Of a stretch of 64,000 nucleotides of DNA, positions 1 through 9,277 are shown piece after piece. A model generated the notes under the pieces. That model had not been told where the DNA came from, searched no databases, and saw only the letters and a program-made list of their open reading frames with translations. This stretch comes from Pseudomonas asiatica. GTDB lineage: Bacteria > Pseudomonadota > Gammaproteobacteria > Pseudomonadales > Pseudomonadaceae. Numbering within the stretch: the stretch's first letter is position 1; each line of letters opens with the position of its first letter. Where the stretch lies: contig NZ_BLJF01000003.1 of NCBI RefSeq assembly GCF_009932335.1, positions 310,001-374,000 of the forward strand. Reading direction: 5' to 3'. The position numbers and the translations under genes are program-made.

Positions 1-867
1 CGTATTGAGTGGTTTGTAAACCATCTGCAGCTACAGATCACTGCACCAGCCCAACAGGTGCAGGTATTCATGATGGGCGGTGGTAGTGGTCGCAAGCTTC
101 AGGACACGCGAATAGATCATGGTGGTCAGTGGCTTGATGCACAGCAGTGGCCATTACCTGGCAGCCAGCGGTTGGATCTTTATCTTCATCCTGACGGTCA
201 GTTGAGCAAAGGGGGGCCAGCGGCAACCGATGCTGCTTGCCACTTCCTCGCCGATCCATCTAATCCAGTACCGACCATCGGCGGCGCGCTGACTTCCGGC
301 GCTCCTGTCTTCGAAGGCGGAGCGTTTGATCAGCGAGAAACACCACGCTTCTTCGGCGCGCGCGGAGATGGCAGTGCCATCTGCCAGCGCAGCGATGTGC
401 TGTGTTTCGAAACTGAGCCGCTTGAAGCTGACCTTGCTGTCGCCGGTCCGGTAACGATCCAGCTGTGGGTCGAGACCGACGGCTTAGACACTGACTTTAC
501 CGCTAAGGTGGTCGACGTCTATCCGCCAAGCGATGACTTCCCAGAGGGGTATGCCATGAACATTACAGACGGCATCATTCGTTGCCGATACCGGGACAGC
601 TGGAACGATCCGAAGCCGACGGTACCTGGGGAATGTTTCAAGGTGCAGATCGAACCGTTTGCAACCTGCAACCTGTTCAAGCGCGGTCACAGCTTGCGCC
701 TTGAGATTGCCGGCAGCAATTTCCCACGGTTCGACGTAAACCCCAACAGCGGTGAGCCGGAAGGCTGCGCGAACAAAAAAAGGACTGCTCGAAATACCGT
801 ACATATGGGGGCTAAGCGGCCCTCCAGGATTCAGCTAACGGTCGTCCAAGCACCAGCTGGTAGCTGA
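1..867 (+). CDS. CocE/NonD family hydrolase, C-terminal part (5' end outside window)
   Basis: The reading frame is open from the window edge, so the gene is cut off at its 5' side; a GTG at 58 is an internal codon, not a convincing start. The visible 288 residues begin with a strand ending in VFMMGGG and continue into a beta-rich domain with the PGP/GPVTIQLWV-type pattern of the X-Pro dipeptidyl-peptidase C-terminal (jelly-roll) domain of the S15/CocE esterase family. The catalytic alpha/beta-hydrolase half would lie upstream. A role as an ester or amide hydrolase is inferred from the family; the substrate is unknown. It converges on the gene at 998-1786, with a long palindrome between them. 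Confidence 0.75.
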   Translation, partial: RIEWFVNHLQLQITAPAQQVQVFMMGGGSGRKLQDTRIDHGGQWLDAQQWPLPGSQRLDLYLHPDGQLSKGGPAATDAACHFLADPSNPVPTIGGALTSGAPVFEGGAFDQRETPRFFGARGDGSAICQRSDVLCFETEPLEADLAVAGPVTIQLWVETDGLDTDFTAKVVDVYPPSDDFPEGYAMNITDGIIRCRYRDSWNDPKPTVPGECFKVQIEPFATCNLFKRGHSLRLEIAGSNFPRFDVNPNSGEPEGCANKKRTARNTVHMGAKRPSRIQLTVVQAPAGS

Positions 868-925
868 TAGCGGTATAGAGCTATCGCTTGGCAGCAGTTC
901 TGGACAGCTGCCGAGCGCTGTCCCT

Positions 926-984
926 GTAAACCAGTTTTTTTACCTGTTAACCACTGTAGTTAACAGGTAAAAAAATAGGTTTAC
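926..984. terminator. Long palindrome between convergent genes, probable bidirectional terminator
   Basis: The arms GTAAACC..TTTTTTTACCTGTTAAC (926-951) and its complement ending GGTTTAC (959-984) pair over 26 positions with two mismatches around a 7-base loop. The A and T runs inside the arms would give a U tract in either transcript. It sits between two convergent genes, which fits a two-way terminator. Confidence 0.6.
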
Positions 985-997
985 ACGATGCTCACCT

Positions 998-1786
998 CTA
1001 CCCGTTCGACACCAGCAAATCGCCTAGCTCTTCACGGGCCATATCCACTCGGTCCATCCTGCGATAGGGATGATCAACAGGCATTCGGATGAGGCTCTCG
1101 AACCAAGCCGGATCGAATTTGAGCACCTGCTTGTGAATGTGCTCAAGCTCACCTTTGCGAAGCTGGGACACTACAAACTCCATGCTCTCAACCAGGCCGG
1201 ATTCCTCGTTATCCTTAGAGATCCGGTGGCGGATGAAACTCATCTTGAGATCGAAGTAGGGGCCTTTCATCCCAGGAAGGCTCTTCGCCTCCAGCCGGCC
1301 TTTGGTGCTGATTTCCGCCCCTGGCACTTGAGACTCTATCGCTTTCACAAGCTCAGCATTCCCACCTATCTTCTGGCCAAAGAGCCGAGTGGCGTCCGAC
1401 ATATAGGCGAAGATCCATGGCACGTTGCGTAGCGTCGCACCGGTATAGAGGTAGCCGCGCTCCCCTTTGTAACGCTGCAGCATGCCTCGCAAGGCTTTCT
1501 CCGAGAGCACCACCTGGGTTTCCTTCTCCAGGATGTAAACCACGCGGTCAAACTGTTCTATCAAAAGCCTGAGAATCTTCCGCGGTACGCCGTCAAAACC
1601 GGTTTTTCGGTCGGTCTTCTTGTGCTGACGGGGCTGGAAGTATGGGCAATCGTTACGGGCCTCTCCATCAAATGGAGCGATACCGCGAATGCTCTTCGTC
1701 GCGTGCTTTCCGAAGGGATTTTTTACGTTTGGGGGTAACTCATACAGCCCTACCAGCTGGACAGGGTTGTCGCATGCCGGGCACAC
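998..1786 (-). CDS. Unrecognised 262-residue protein with N-terminal CxxC
   Basis: I do not recognise this family. The protein opens with CPAC and a further Cys (DCPYF) near residue 47, suggesting a small N-terminal metal-binding module, followed by a mostly helical, charged body. The start taken is a GTG after an in-frame stop 21 bases upstream; no good ribosome-binding site is visible, so the 5' end may have been remade by rearrangement next to the IS66 element. The region just upstream (1742-1882) resembles an inverted segment near 8,100-8,230. It converges on the CocE-type gene. Island cargo of unknown role. Confidence 0.5.
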   Translation of the reverse strand: MCPACDNPVQLVGLYELPPNVKNPFGKHATKSIRGIAPFDGEARNDCPYFQPRQHKKTDRKTGFDGVPRKILRLLIEQFDRVVYILEKETQVVLSEKALRGMLQRYKGERGYLYTGATLRNVPWIFAYMSDATRLFGQKIGGNAELVKAIESQVPGAEISTKGRLEAKSLPGMKGPYFDLKMSFIRHRISKDNEESGLVESMEFVVSQLRKGELEHIHKQVLKFDPAWFESLIRMPVDHPYRRMDRVDMAREELGDLLVSNG

Positions 1787-1890
1787 CGTATGCGTACGGC
1801 CAAGTCATCTACCCAGCCCTGCAAAGCCAAGACATGGTGTGCACTTACATTTAAGTGGGCACCAGTTCTAGCCTTTTAAGCGGGTATTTC
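1742..1890 (+). repeat. Copy A of a diverged inverted repeat flanking the island cargo
   Basis: A reading frame at 1742-1882 ends KSSTQPCKAKTWCALTFK..., closely resembling the C-terminus of the small ORF at 8,112-8,330 on the opposite strand (MSSTQPRKAKTSSALKFK). DNA similarity continues from here into the start of IS66 tnpA (to about 2,010), and the same junction is found inverted at about 7,960-8,180. Confidence 0.5.
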
Positions 1891-2223
1891 ATGCAGCCAA
1901 CACGCCGTTCCTATTCCAAATCCTTCAAAGCTCAGGTCATTCAAGAGTGTGCCCAGCCCGGTGCTTCGATTGCCAGCATCGCACTCAGCCATAACCTCAA
2001 CGCAAACCTCGTCCACAAATGGATTCGCCTGCAAGCGCAGAAAAGCACGGCGCTGCAACCTGCATTTATTCCGTTACCCGTGCCGCTGGCAGGGGCGAAA
2101 TCCCACACATCATCATCGAATATTTGCGTTGAAATACAGCACCCGCGTGGCACCGTCACAGTGAACTGGCCCACTGAAAATGCTGCTGCCTGCGCGACCT
2201 TTCTTCGAGACCTTCTGCGATGA
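1891..2223 (+). CDS. tnpA: IS66 transposase accessory protein TnpA (IS66 OrfA)
   Basis: A 110-residue protein beginning MQPTRRSYSKSFKAQVIQEC, the helix-turn-helix start typical of IS3/IS66 OrfA proteins, with a second half of unknown fold. It is needed with TnpB for transposition in studied IS66 elements. The ATG at 1891 was chosen over the upstream in-frame 1855 codon because family members begin at this point. Its stop overlaps the tnpB start (ATGA), so the two are translationally coupled. Confidence 0.85.
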   Translation: MQPTRRSYSKSFKAQVIQECAQPGASIASIALSHNLNANLVHKWIRLQAQKSTALQPAFIPLPVPLAGAKSHTSSSNICVEIQHPRGTVTVNWPTENAAACATFLRDLLR

Positions 2224-2555
2224 TTCGCATCGACTCCATCTGGCTCGCCACCGAGCCGATGGACATGCGCGCTGGTACCGAAACGGCATTAGCCAAGGTG
2301 ATTGCGGTGTTCGGTGCGGCGCAGCCGCACTGTGCTTATCTTTTCGCCAACCGCCGCGCCAATCGCATGAAAGTGCTGGTGCATGACGGCTTCGGCATAT
2401 GGCTGGCGGCGCGCCGGTTGAGCCAGGGCAAGTTCCACTGGCCAAGCATTCGTCATGGCTCTGAAATGCAGTTGGACACCGAGCAACTCCAAGCCTTGGT
2501 ATTGGGCCTGCCATGGCAACGAGCAGGTTCCGGCGGCTCGATCACACTGCTTTAA
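2220..2555 (+). CDS. tnpB: IS66 family accessory protein TnpB (IS66 Orf2)
   Basis: A 111-residue protein beginning MIRIDSIWLATEPMDMRAG, with CAYLFANRRANRMKVLVHDGFG in the middle, which is the signature of the IS66 Orf2-like family (usual length ~115). The function is accessory to transposition. It overlaps tnpA by 4 bases and is followed 61 bases later by tnpC. Confidence 0.95.
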   Translation: MIRIDSIWLATEPMDMRAGTETALAKVIAVFGAAQPHCAYLFANRRANRMKVLVHDGFGIWLAARRLSQGKFHWPSIRHGSEMQLDTEQLQALVLGLPWQRAGSGGSITLL

Positions 2556-2616
2556 CGGCTGCCATTAGCCTATCGGTCTATCGCCGCGAAGCGCCTGCTC
2601 TGGCAAAATTCGGCGC

Positions 2617-4164
2617 ATGACTTCTTCTCCCAATCTCGACCAAATGACTCCCGACCAACTGCGTGCCTTAGCTGCGCAATTGCTCTCGCAAGTCGAAACA
2701 ATGGGTAAGACGGTCGAAACCATGGGCAAGAAGATCAACCGCGATCAGACGGTGATCGAGAAGCTGACCTTCGAAATTGCGCAGCTCAAGCGCTTGAAAT
2801 TTGCCAAGCGCAGCGAGCAGATGAATCCTGAGCAGGCCAGTTTGCTCGATGACCTGATCGATACAGATATCGCAGCGATTGAAGCAGAGCTTCAGGCCTT
2901 GCAAACAGTGCCAGCGGCGACCGAGAAAAAGCAGAAGCCCAAGCGCACTGCATTGCCGGCTGAGTTTCCACGCACACTGATCCATCACGAACCTGACAAC
3001 ACTCACTGCCCATGCGGCTGCGCGCTGAAACGCATCGGTGAAGATGTCAGTGAGAAGTTGGATTACACACCGGGCGTGTTCACCGTCGAGCGTCATGTAC
3101 GTGGCAAATGGGTCTGCGATGACTGCGAAACGCTTATCCAGGCACCGGTTCCGGCTCAGATCATCGACAAGGGCATCCCAACCGCTGGGCTGCTGGCCCA
3201 CGTCATGATTGCCAAGTTTGCTGACCATTTACCGCTTTACCGTCAGGAATCGATCTTCGGTCGAGCGGGCCTGGCGATTCCACGCTCAACCTTGGCCGAA
3301 TGGGTTGGCGTGACTGGGGTTCAGTTGCAGCCGCTGGTCGATGCGCTGCGCGAAGTGGTACTCGGGCAGCAGATTATTCATGCCGATGAAACACCCGTGC
3401 AAATGCTCATGCCGGGAACAAAGAAAACCCACCGTTCCTATGTTTGGGCCTACGCCACCAGCCAGTTCTCGGATGTGGCAGCGGTGGTTTATGACTTCAG
3501 CCCCAGCCGTGCCGGAGAGCATGCTCGCAACTTCCTGCAAGGCTGGAGGGGCAAGCTGGTCTGTGACGATTTTGGCGGTTACAAAGCCAGCTTCGAACTC
3601 GGCGTGACCGAAATCGGCTGCATGGCCCATGCACGGCGCAAATTCTTCGAGCTGCACGCTACGAATAAAAGCACGCTTGCTGAGCAAGCCCTGCGCTATA
3701 TCCAGTTGTTGTACGAAATCGAGAGCGAAGTCCGCGATCTGGAGCCGGATTTACGGCGGCGAATACGGAAAGAAAAAGCCGTCCCGGTAATGGACATGCT
3801 ACATGTCTGGATGAGCGCCCAGCGCGACCTTGTGCCCGAAGGCTCAGCCATCAGCAAAGCACTCGATTACAGCCTGAAACGCTGGGCAGCGCTGTCGCGC
3901 TACCTCGATGACGGGGCTGTACCCATAGACAACAATTGGGCAGAGAACCAGATCCGACCATGGGCTCTTGGACGCAAGAACTGGCTCTTCGCAGGGTCGC
4001 TACGCAGCGGAAAGCGGGCGGCGGCGATCATGAGTTTGATCCAGTCTGCGCGGCTCAACGGTCATGATCCGTATGCCTATTTGAAGGACGTGCTCACACG
4101 CCTGCCGACGCAGCGGGCGAGTGAAATCGATCATTTGCTGCCGCATATTTGGCAACCGGTCTAA
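2617..4164 (+). CDS. tnpC: IS66 family DDE transposase TnpC
   Basis: The 515-residue catalytic transposase. An N-terminal coiled-coil/leucine-rich segment (about residues 1-100) is followed by a zinc-ribbon-like module (HCPCGCALKRIG...CDDCE, about 130-175) and the DDE catalytic domain: HADETPVQ, CDDFGGYK and the IDNNWAENQIRPWALGRKNWLFAGS block containing the essential Glu. Full length for the family and uninterrupted. It is the last gene of the element. Confidence 0.95.
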   Translation: MTSSPNLDQMTPDQLRALAAQLLSQVETMGKTVETMGKKINRDQTVIEKLTFEIAQLKRLKFAKRSEQMNPEQASLLDDLIDTDIAAIEAELQALQTVPAATEKKQKPKRTALPAEFPRTLIHHEPDNTHCPCGCALKRIGEDVSEKLDYTPGVFTVERHVRGKWVCDDCETLIQAPVPAQIIDKGIPTAGLLAHVMIAKFADHLPLYRQESIFGRAGLAIPRSTLAEWVGVTGVQLQPLVDALREVVLGQQIIHADETPVQMLMPGTKKTHRSYVWAYATSQFSDVAAVVYDFSPSRAGEHARNFLQGWRGKLVCDDFGGYKASFELGVTEIGCMAHARRKFFELHATNKSTLAEQALRYIQLLYEIESEVRDLEPDLRRRIRKEKAVPVMDMLHVWMSAQRDLVPEGSAISKALDYSLKRWAALSRYLDDGAVPIDNNWAENQIRPWALGRKNWLFAGSLRSGKRAAAIMSLIQSARLNGHDPYAYLKDVLTRLPTQRASEIDHLLPHIWQPV

Positions 4165-4296
4165 TTGCGTAAGACGTGATGCTCGGATGCAAACGTTCAG
4201 TTGCGCCCAGTAAGCAGCGATGATGTCATATTGGACAAGCACGCTTATCGTGAGAAATTGGAACAGCCTTACGAGGTTGTGCCCGATACAGTTACA

Positions 4297-5616
4297 TCAG
4301 AGCTCTTCCTTTGCCTCGGCGAACTGGCGCACGGCGTCGACTACTTGCCGTGCTCCGCTCTGAATTTCCTCTATCACAAAGCCGGCTTGGCTGACCAAAT
4401 CGACGCCTTGATCGACCTTTTGGCGACTAGCCTGCATGCTCTCCACAGCATCCTGCGCTAGTTCATGGTTGCGCTTCACAACATCGACGATTTCCACGGT
4501 GGCCTGCGCCGTGCGGGCTGCAAGGTTTCGTACTTCATCGGCGACCACCGCAAAACCTCGGCCTTGTTCACCCGCCCTTGCAGCTTCGATAGCAGCATTT
4601 AGAGCAAGTAGGTTGGTCTGCTCGGCGATACCTCGGATGGTCTGCACGATGCTGCGGATCATCTCTGACTGCTGATTGACTGCAGTGATGCCTTCAGCCG
4701 CTCGTGAGAGCTCGGCTGCTATGCCTTGTACCACCTCGACCGTTTCACTAATGACCTCGGCACCATGGCGAGCGCTTCTGTCCGTCTGCTGGGATATATT
4801 GTAGGCGAACGTGGCTGCATCGGATTCTGCCTGCTGCTGGCGCACTTGGGACGTAATATCACGGGCAAACTTAACTACTTTGTAAAGCCGGCCACTGGCA
4901 TCGAATACCGGGTTGTAGGTTGCGCTCAGCCAGACGGTATCGCCATGCCGGTTGAGTCGCTGGAAGCGTCCAGAGAAGAACTCACCACGGTTCAGTCGCT
5001 CCCAGAAATCGCGGTATTCAGGAGAGTCCGCTTCACCTCGTGTGCAGAACATGCGGTGGTGCTTTCCCCGAATCTCATCCAGGCGATAGCCCATGGCCTG
5101 CTCGAAGTTTTCGTTGGCGTCGAGAACCTCACCTTTCAAGTTAAAGGAAATCGCAGCCATCGAGCGACTGATGGCCTGAACCATGCTGCTCTGCTCCTGC
5201 TCACGGATCACCTGAGTAGTAATGTCGGTGGCCAGCTTCAGCACGCCTTCGACGCGACCATCGGCGCCTCGGATAGGGTTGTAGCTGGCTTCGAGCCAGA
5301 CCTCCAGGCCTTGCTTATTACGCCTCAGGAAACGTTCACGTATGTACTCGCCACCAGCCAGGCGCTGCCAGAACTTACGATAGTCGGCACTCGCCTGGTA
5401 ATCAGGAAAACAGAAAATACGATGGTGCTGTCCGACGATCTCCTCCAGTCGGTAGCCCATGGTGGTAAGAAGGTTCTCATTGGCACCTATGATGGTGCCA
5501 TCGGGTTTAAATTCAATTGTTGCCGTCGAACGGTCAACGGCCACGGCCCTTGCTTCTGCGGCCTGAAGCTTTTGCAGAGCCTCAGCCAAGGTCTGCTTGA
5601 TTGCCTTGTTGAACAT
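4297..5616 (-). CDS. BdlA-like PAS-PAS methyl-accepting chemotaxis protein
   Basis: A 439-residue soluble receptor with no membrane segments. It has two PAS domains (about 15-130 and 140-250, each with NENF/NENLL and YNP motifs followed by DITTQV/DITSQV) and then an MCP signalling hairpin with the highly conserved tip [19 protein letters not shown]. This is the architecture of P. aeruginosa BdlA, which links redox or c-di-GMP cues to biofilm dispersal; that role is inference here. It lies 152 bases downstream of an MHYT-GGDEF-EAL gene on the same strand. It ends ~130 bases from the IS66 tnpC stop, so its C-terminus could have been trimmed, although its length is similar to BdlA. Confidence 0.85.
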   Translation of the reverse strand: MFNKAIKQTLAEALQKLQAAEARAVAVDRSTATIEFKPDGTIIGANENLLTTMGYRLEEIVGQHHRIFCFPDYQASADYRKFWQRLAGGEYIRERFLRRNKQGLEVWLEASYNPIRGADGRVEGVLKLATDITTQVIREQEQSSMVQAISRSMAAISFNLKGEVLDANENFEQAMGYRLDEIRGKHHRMFCTRGEADSPEYRDFWERLNRGEFFSGRFQRLNRHGDTVWLSATYNPVFDASGRLYKVVKFARDITSQVRQQQAESDAATFAYNISQQTDRSARHGAEVISETVEVVQGIAAELSRAAEGITAVNQQSEMIRSIVQTIRGIAEQTNLLALNAAIEAARAGEQGRGFAVVADEVRNLAARTAQATVEIVDVVKRNHELAQDAVESMQASRQKVDQGVDLVSQAGFVIEEIQSGARQVVDAVRQFAEAKEEL

Positions 5617-5768
5617 TGATTAGCCTTAGAGTGAATTTTACTATCGGACGAATGAGGAGAAGCCGTAAATCCCAATTCGAATGTTTAACTGATGCTTAAA
5701 TCAGGTGATGTAGCGGGTCTGCAAATTGCACCAGCAAGCACCAACTTGAATCTATGGCTTGTGCAGTA

Positions 5769-7838
5769 TCACGCTAGAGTCTTGGTCGCGCTTAAGCTTT
5801 CCAGCATCCTCTCTGCGCTCATCGGCTTGCCCAGCAGGTAACCTTGCAAAATGTCGCAACCCAACTCGGTAAGCATCTGTTGTTGTTCAGCGGTTTCCAC
5901 ACCCTCTGCAACGATCCTCAGCCCCAGCGTTTTACCGAGCGCTACTATGGCCGAAACGATAGCCGCGTCATCGTTACACTTAGCCAGCTCGGTGATAAAA
6001 CCTCGGTCGATCTTCAGTTCGTTGGCTGGTAGGCGCTTAAGATAAAGCAGGCTGGAATAACCGGTACCAAAGTCGTCGATGGAGATATTCACGCCCAATG
6101 CTGCCAATTGATCAAGAACAATCAAAGCAGCTTCAGCGTCCCGCATCGCCGTAGATTCGGTAACTTCCAGTGTCAGGAAACGGGGGGGCAGGCCACTGCT
6201 TTGCAGGGCATTGCGCACGACATCAACGAGCTTTGCATGGGCCAGTTGTACCGTCGAAATGTTGACCGCAATACTCCATTCGTCTTTACCTTCGCCTAAC
6301 GCTTGCCATTCGGCCATCTGCCGGCACGCCTCATGGATTACCCAGCTACCGATTGGCACGATCAATCCAGTACGCTCTGCCAAGGGCAGGAAACGGACGG
6401 GCGGCACCAAGCCCAAACCTGGCTTGTTCCAACGCAGTAAAGCTTCAACGCCGATCATAGGGCCATTTGGGGCGAGCATCTTCGGCTGGAAGTGCAGGAT
6501 AAATTCATTCCGATCCAGTGCGCACCGCAGATCCTGTTGCATTTCCAACTGCAGGTGAGCGTTAACGTTCATAGCTTTTTCAAAGAAGCAGTAGCCATCG
6601 CGGCCCTGCTCCTTGGCGTGGTACATAGCCGCATCGGCATTGACCATCAGCTCATGCTCGGTTAGGCCATTTTCTGGGAATATAGCGATACCGATGCTAG
6701 CGGACACATGCACTGTCTGCCGCCCAAGTACGTAAGGTAATCGAATATTTTCCACCAAGCGTTGCGCCAACATCGCAGCGTCTTCAGGTTCGCCGGGATC
6801 GATAAGCAGAACGAACTCGTCGCCTCCGAGGCGAGCCACCGTATCTTCGCCGCGTTTGGCGTCGTTGATTCGCTTTGCTACTTGCAGAAGCAACTGGTCG
6901 CCAGTGTGATGACCGTAAGTATCGTTAACAGCTTTGAAACCATCCAGATCCATGAAGAGTACGGCAAAGTGGCTCTTCTGCCTGATGGCTTTATGAATCG
7001 CTTGCTGAAGACGGTCGTTTAGGAGGATACGGTTAGGGAGGCGAGTAAGATTGTCGTGAAGAGCTAGCTGCACCAGTTCACTGTTTGCGAGGTCAAGGGA
7101 GCTGGCAAGTATGCTGGTGCGGACGTCAAGCATTGATACGATCAAGGCAATAGCGCAGACAGCCAGCGTGATCAGAATCACCAAAACCATTAGCCAGTTG
7201 CTATCAATGCCTGCATTGACCGCTCCGCACACGCTCCCGATAGGAAATTGGGCAGCCGCCATTCCGGTATAGTGCATTCCAACAATGGCACACCCCATAA
7301 TTAACGAGGCGCCGATGCGTGTACGATTGATGTACTGACCTTCGCCACGCATGCGGAAAGCGATCCACAAAGCCACGCCCGAAGCAAGGATAGCAATCAG
7401 CACCGATAGCGCGAACAACGACGGAACGTATTCCACTACAGGATTCATCAGCAGCGCCGCCATTCCAACGTAGTGCATGGATGCAATTCCGATACCCATG
7501 AGCACCGCACCAAGCAGCAAACGCGGCAGTGGCATTTCCGTCTGGCATGCTAGCCACAAAGCAAAGGCGGAGGAGGCGATGGCGATCAACAACGATAAGC
7601 CAGTCAGCGTCAGGTCGTAACCCAGCTCGATGGGCAGTTGGAAGGCCAACATGCCAATAAAATGCATCGACCAGAGGCCCGTGCCCATGGCGGAAGATCC
7701 ACCGGCAAGCCAAAGTGCCGATGCTTTGCCTTCGGTACGGGTGACTCGACCAGTCATGTCCAGCGCGGTATAAGACGCCAGGATCGCTACGGCGAAGGAA
7801 AACAGCACATACACGCTGTTATAGCTGCTTACTAGCAT
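5769..7838 (-). CDS. MHYT-GGDEF-EAL membrane cyclic-di-GMP enzyme (MucR/NbdA-like)
   Basis: 689 residues. The N-terminal ~240 residues form a seven-helix MHYT sensor with three signature repeats (SMHFIGM, SMHYVGM, GMHYTGM), proposed in this family to bind a metal and sense diatomic gas. A GGDEF domain (about 260-420, intact RLGGDEF) and an EAL domain (about 435-680, intact EALLRW and DDFGTGYSS) follow, so both cyclase and phosphodiesterase activities are possible. The domain order is that of P. aeruginosa MucR and NbdA. As island cargo beside a BdlA-like receptor it could reset biofilm behaviour of the host; that is inference. Confidence 0.9.
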   Translation of the reverse strand: MLVSSYNSVYVLFSFAVAILASYTALDMTGRVTRTEGKASALWLAGGSSAMGTGLWSMHFIGMLAFQLPIELGYDLTLTGLSLLIAIASSAFALWLACQTEMPLPRLLLGAVLMGIGIASMHYVGMAALLMNPVVEYVPSLFALSVLIAILASGVALWIAFRMRGEGQYINRTRIGASLIMGCAIVGMHYTGMAAAQFPIGSVCGAVNAGIDSNWLMVLVILITLAVCAIALIVSMLDVRTSILASSLDLANSELVQLALHDNLTRLPNRILLNDRLQQAIHKAIRQKSHFAVLFMDLDGFKAVNDTYGHHTGDQLLLQVAKRINDAKRGEDTVARLGGDEFVLLIDPGEPEDAAMLAQRLVENIRLPYVLGRQTVHVSASIGIAIFPENGLTEHELMVNADAAMYHAKEQGRDGYCFFEKAMNVNAHLQLEMQQDLRCALDRNEFILHFQPKMLAPNGPMIGVEALLRWNKPGLGLVPPVRFLPLAERTGLIVPIGSWVIHEACRQMAEWQALGEGKDEWSIAVNISTVQLAHAKLVDVVRNALQSSGLPPRFLTLEVTESTAMRDAEAALIVLDQLAALGVNISIDDFGTGYSSLLYLKRLPANELKIDRGFITELAKCNDDAAIVSAIVALGKTLGLRIVAEGVETAEQQQMLTELGCDILQGYLLGKPMSAERMLESLSATKTLA

Positions 7839-7954
7839 TGAAACCCCGAAGGTTGAATTTGGCTCCTCTGGGCCATCGGCGGCACGAGCAGTTTCTGAAG
7901 AGTACGCTTCATCCTATCGTCAAAAATTTTACAAAAAAAAGCGTCATGCCAGCC

Positions 7955-8111
7955 TTGCGACTTCCACGGGCACGCTTACGGCTGAATGCGATGCTGGCAA
8001 TTGTAGTGCCGTGCTGGGCACCCATATTGAATGACCTGGGCTTTGAAGGCCTTGGAATAGGAACCGAGTGTTGGCTGCATGAAATACCCGTTTAAAGGCT
8101 AGATCTGGTGC
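7955..8111 (-). pseudogene. Remnant of IS66 tnpA 5' end, inverted relative to the intact copy
   Basis: On the minus strand the sequence reads as a diverged copy of the first ~120 bases of tnpA: start MQPTLGSYSKAFKAQVIQ followed by frame damage, with CATTGCCAGCATCGCA-like sequence shared with the intact gene. It then runs out in unrelated sequence. Together with the adjoining segment to about 8,180 it is an inverted partner of 1,742-2,010. Confidence 0.65.
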
Positions 8112-8330
8112 TCACTTAAATTTGAGTGCACTCGATGTCTTGGCTTTGCGGGGCTGGGTAGATGACATGGCCGGACGGTTACGGCACACCGCGAACTGAG
8201 CCAGCTTGCCCGCGCTTCCGGGCTGATACCACGGCTCCCTGCGGAAGGTCTCAGACTCGAACCGATCCTTGTCTATGGTTTTGCTTTCAGTGTCTTCAAT
8301 GCGGAGCTTGTACACATCCATCTTTGCCAA
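8112..8330 (-). CDS. Small unrecognised ORF, C-terminus repeated upstream of IS66
   Basis: A 72-residue basic frame (MAKMDVYKLRIEDTESK...). No family is recognised and no clear ribosome-binding site is visible. Its last ~30 residues match, with substitutions, a frame at 1742-1882. This indicates a shared ancestral sequence next to the IS66 5' end at both places. It may be a remnant rather than a working gene. Confidence 0.3.
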   Translation of the reverse strand: MAKMDVYKLRIEDTESKTIDKDRFESETFRREPWYQPGSAGKLAQFAVCRNRPAMSSTQPRKAKTSSALKFK

Positions 8331-9196
8331 AACCGTATCAATAGAGGGTTTATTGATCGTACCCAGCGAAGTTCGGTAGCAGGAAGGCCTATCTGCCCCT
8401 TAGGTGGTCACCCTCCGGTGGCAGGCCTTGCCAGAAGCATGGGATTACCCCGTAAGGAGTCTGTGAGCCCCAGAAACAACTAACCCCCTGGTGCGCAGTG
8501 CAGGTCTGGGACCCGCCCGAGGCGTGGAGGCTATTCTTGTAGAGAAAATAACACCTGCCACGGAACGGATCAGTTGGTAGGCAGACCAGCCGTCAGCTAT
8601 GGCCCAGCACCGTCGATCAAGGCCGCTCAATCAGCAAATCGTCGTCTTCTATGGCGTCTCCAAAACTGAACCAGTCGTGCAGGCTGTAATGCACGAAGTC
8701 TTCATCCTCCGCATCGAGCATAGTGAAATTCTGCAATACCGTGACATCCGCCCCCGAAGTACAGCCCCTCGTTGAGGTTTACGAAATGCTCCAGCAATTC
8801 GTTCAGCTGATCATGCAACTGACTTGTAAGCCTGGCGTGCTCTCGCTTGGTCTAAAAACGGAACATCACTTCATGCGCTTCGGGCGGGGCGCGAACTGGT
8901 CCCCAAGTTCTGCTTTTTTGAGGCATCCACTGGGTAAGCCGGCCACATGATTCGGAGGTGCAGATGTCAAGGCTCGGTAACCGACTTAGACGGTGAGACA
9001 GGCGTCGCGATCCCGGATCGAATGGCTTCGGCAGTAGGAGGGGGGGTGATCCAGTGGAGCATGAGACCAGCCAGGATGCTTGCGAGGGTGTTTACTGAGA
9101 TTGTGACGAGAGCATTGCGCATTTTGGAGCGTCCGTTTCTGAAGTGGACCTCTATTTAATGCGCATAAATGGTGTGTCATTACCACCTACCAAAAA
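8331..9196. other. Decayed island sequence without an intact gene
   Basis: No intact gene is convincing across these ~870 bases. The only coding-like trace is on the minus strand at about 8,627-8,830 (listed separately). The remainder shows stop codons in all frames and no recognisable repeat or RNA. Confidence 0.4.
8627..8830 (-). pseudogene. Frameshifted remnant of an unidentified acidic protein
   Basis: Joining two minus-strand frames gives a natural-looking protein end: EHARLTSQLHDQLNELLEHF..LYFGG in one frame, then ADVTVLQNFTMLDAED..SLHDWFSFGDAIEDDDLLIERP-stop in another. The shift falls at a run of G near 8,750. Family not recognised. Stops upstream indicate that the 5' part is lost as well. 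Confidence 0.35.
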
Positions 9197-9239
9197 AATC
9201 GTCGCGCCCCAGAATGGGAATTCGCATTTGGCGACGATT
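9197..9239 (-). terminator. Rho-independent terminator of the MvaT paralogue
   Basis: AATCGTCGC (9197-9205) pairs perfectly with GCGACGATT (9231-9239). Read on the minus strand, the 3' arm is followed by a T7 run. It lies ~40 bases past the stop of the gene at 9,278-9,637. Confidence 0.65.
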
Positions 9240-9277
9240 CACGTTTATGCTCCTGCCACAGGTCGACTACAGCACAG

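Larger units (their letters stand above)
1891..4200 (+). mobile_element. IS66-family insertion sequence (tnpA-tnpB-tnpC); ends not resolved
   Basis: Three genes in the canonical IS66 order and orientation. All three frames look intact, so it may be functional. I could not identify a matching pair of terminal inverted repeats or an 8-bp target duplication by eye, so the boundaries given are those of the coding content plus a short 3' tail. A decayed inverted copy of its 5' end lies at about 7,955-8,130. Confidence 0.75.

Noticed and set aside
1642..1854. Small plus-strand ORFs between the unknown gene and IS66
   Set aside because: They overlap the minus-strand gene, have no ribosome-binding site and show no family signal; only the 1742-1882 frame is informative, as a repeat marker.
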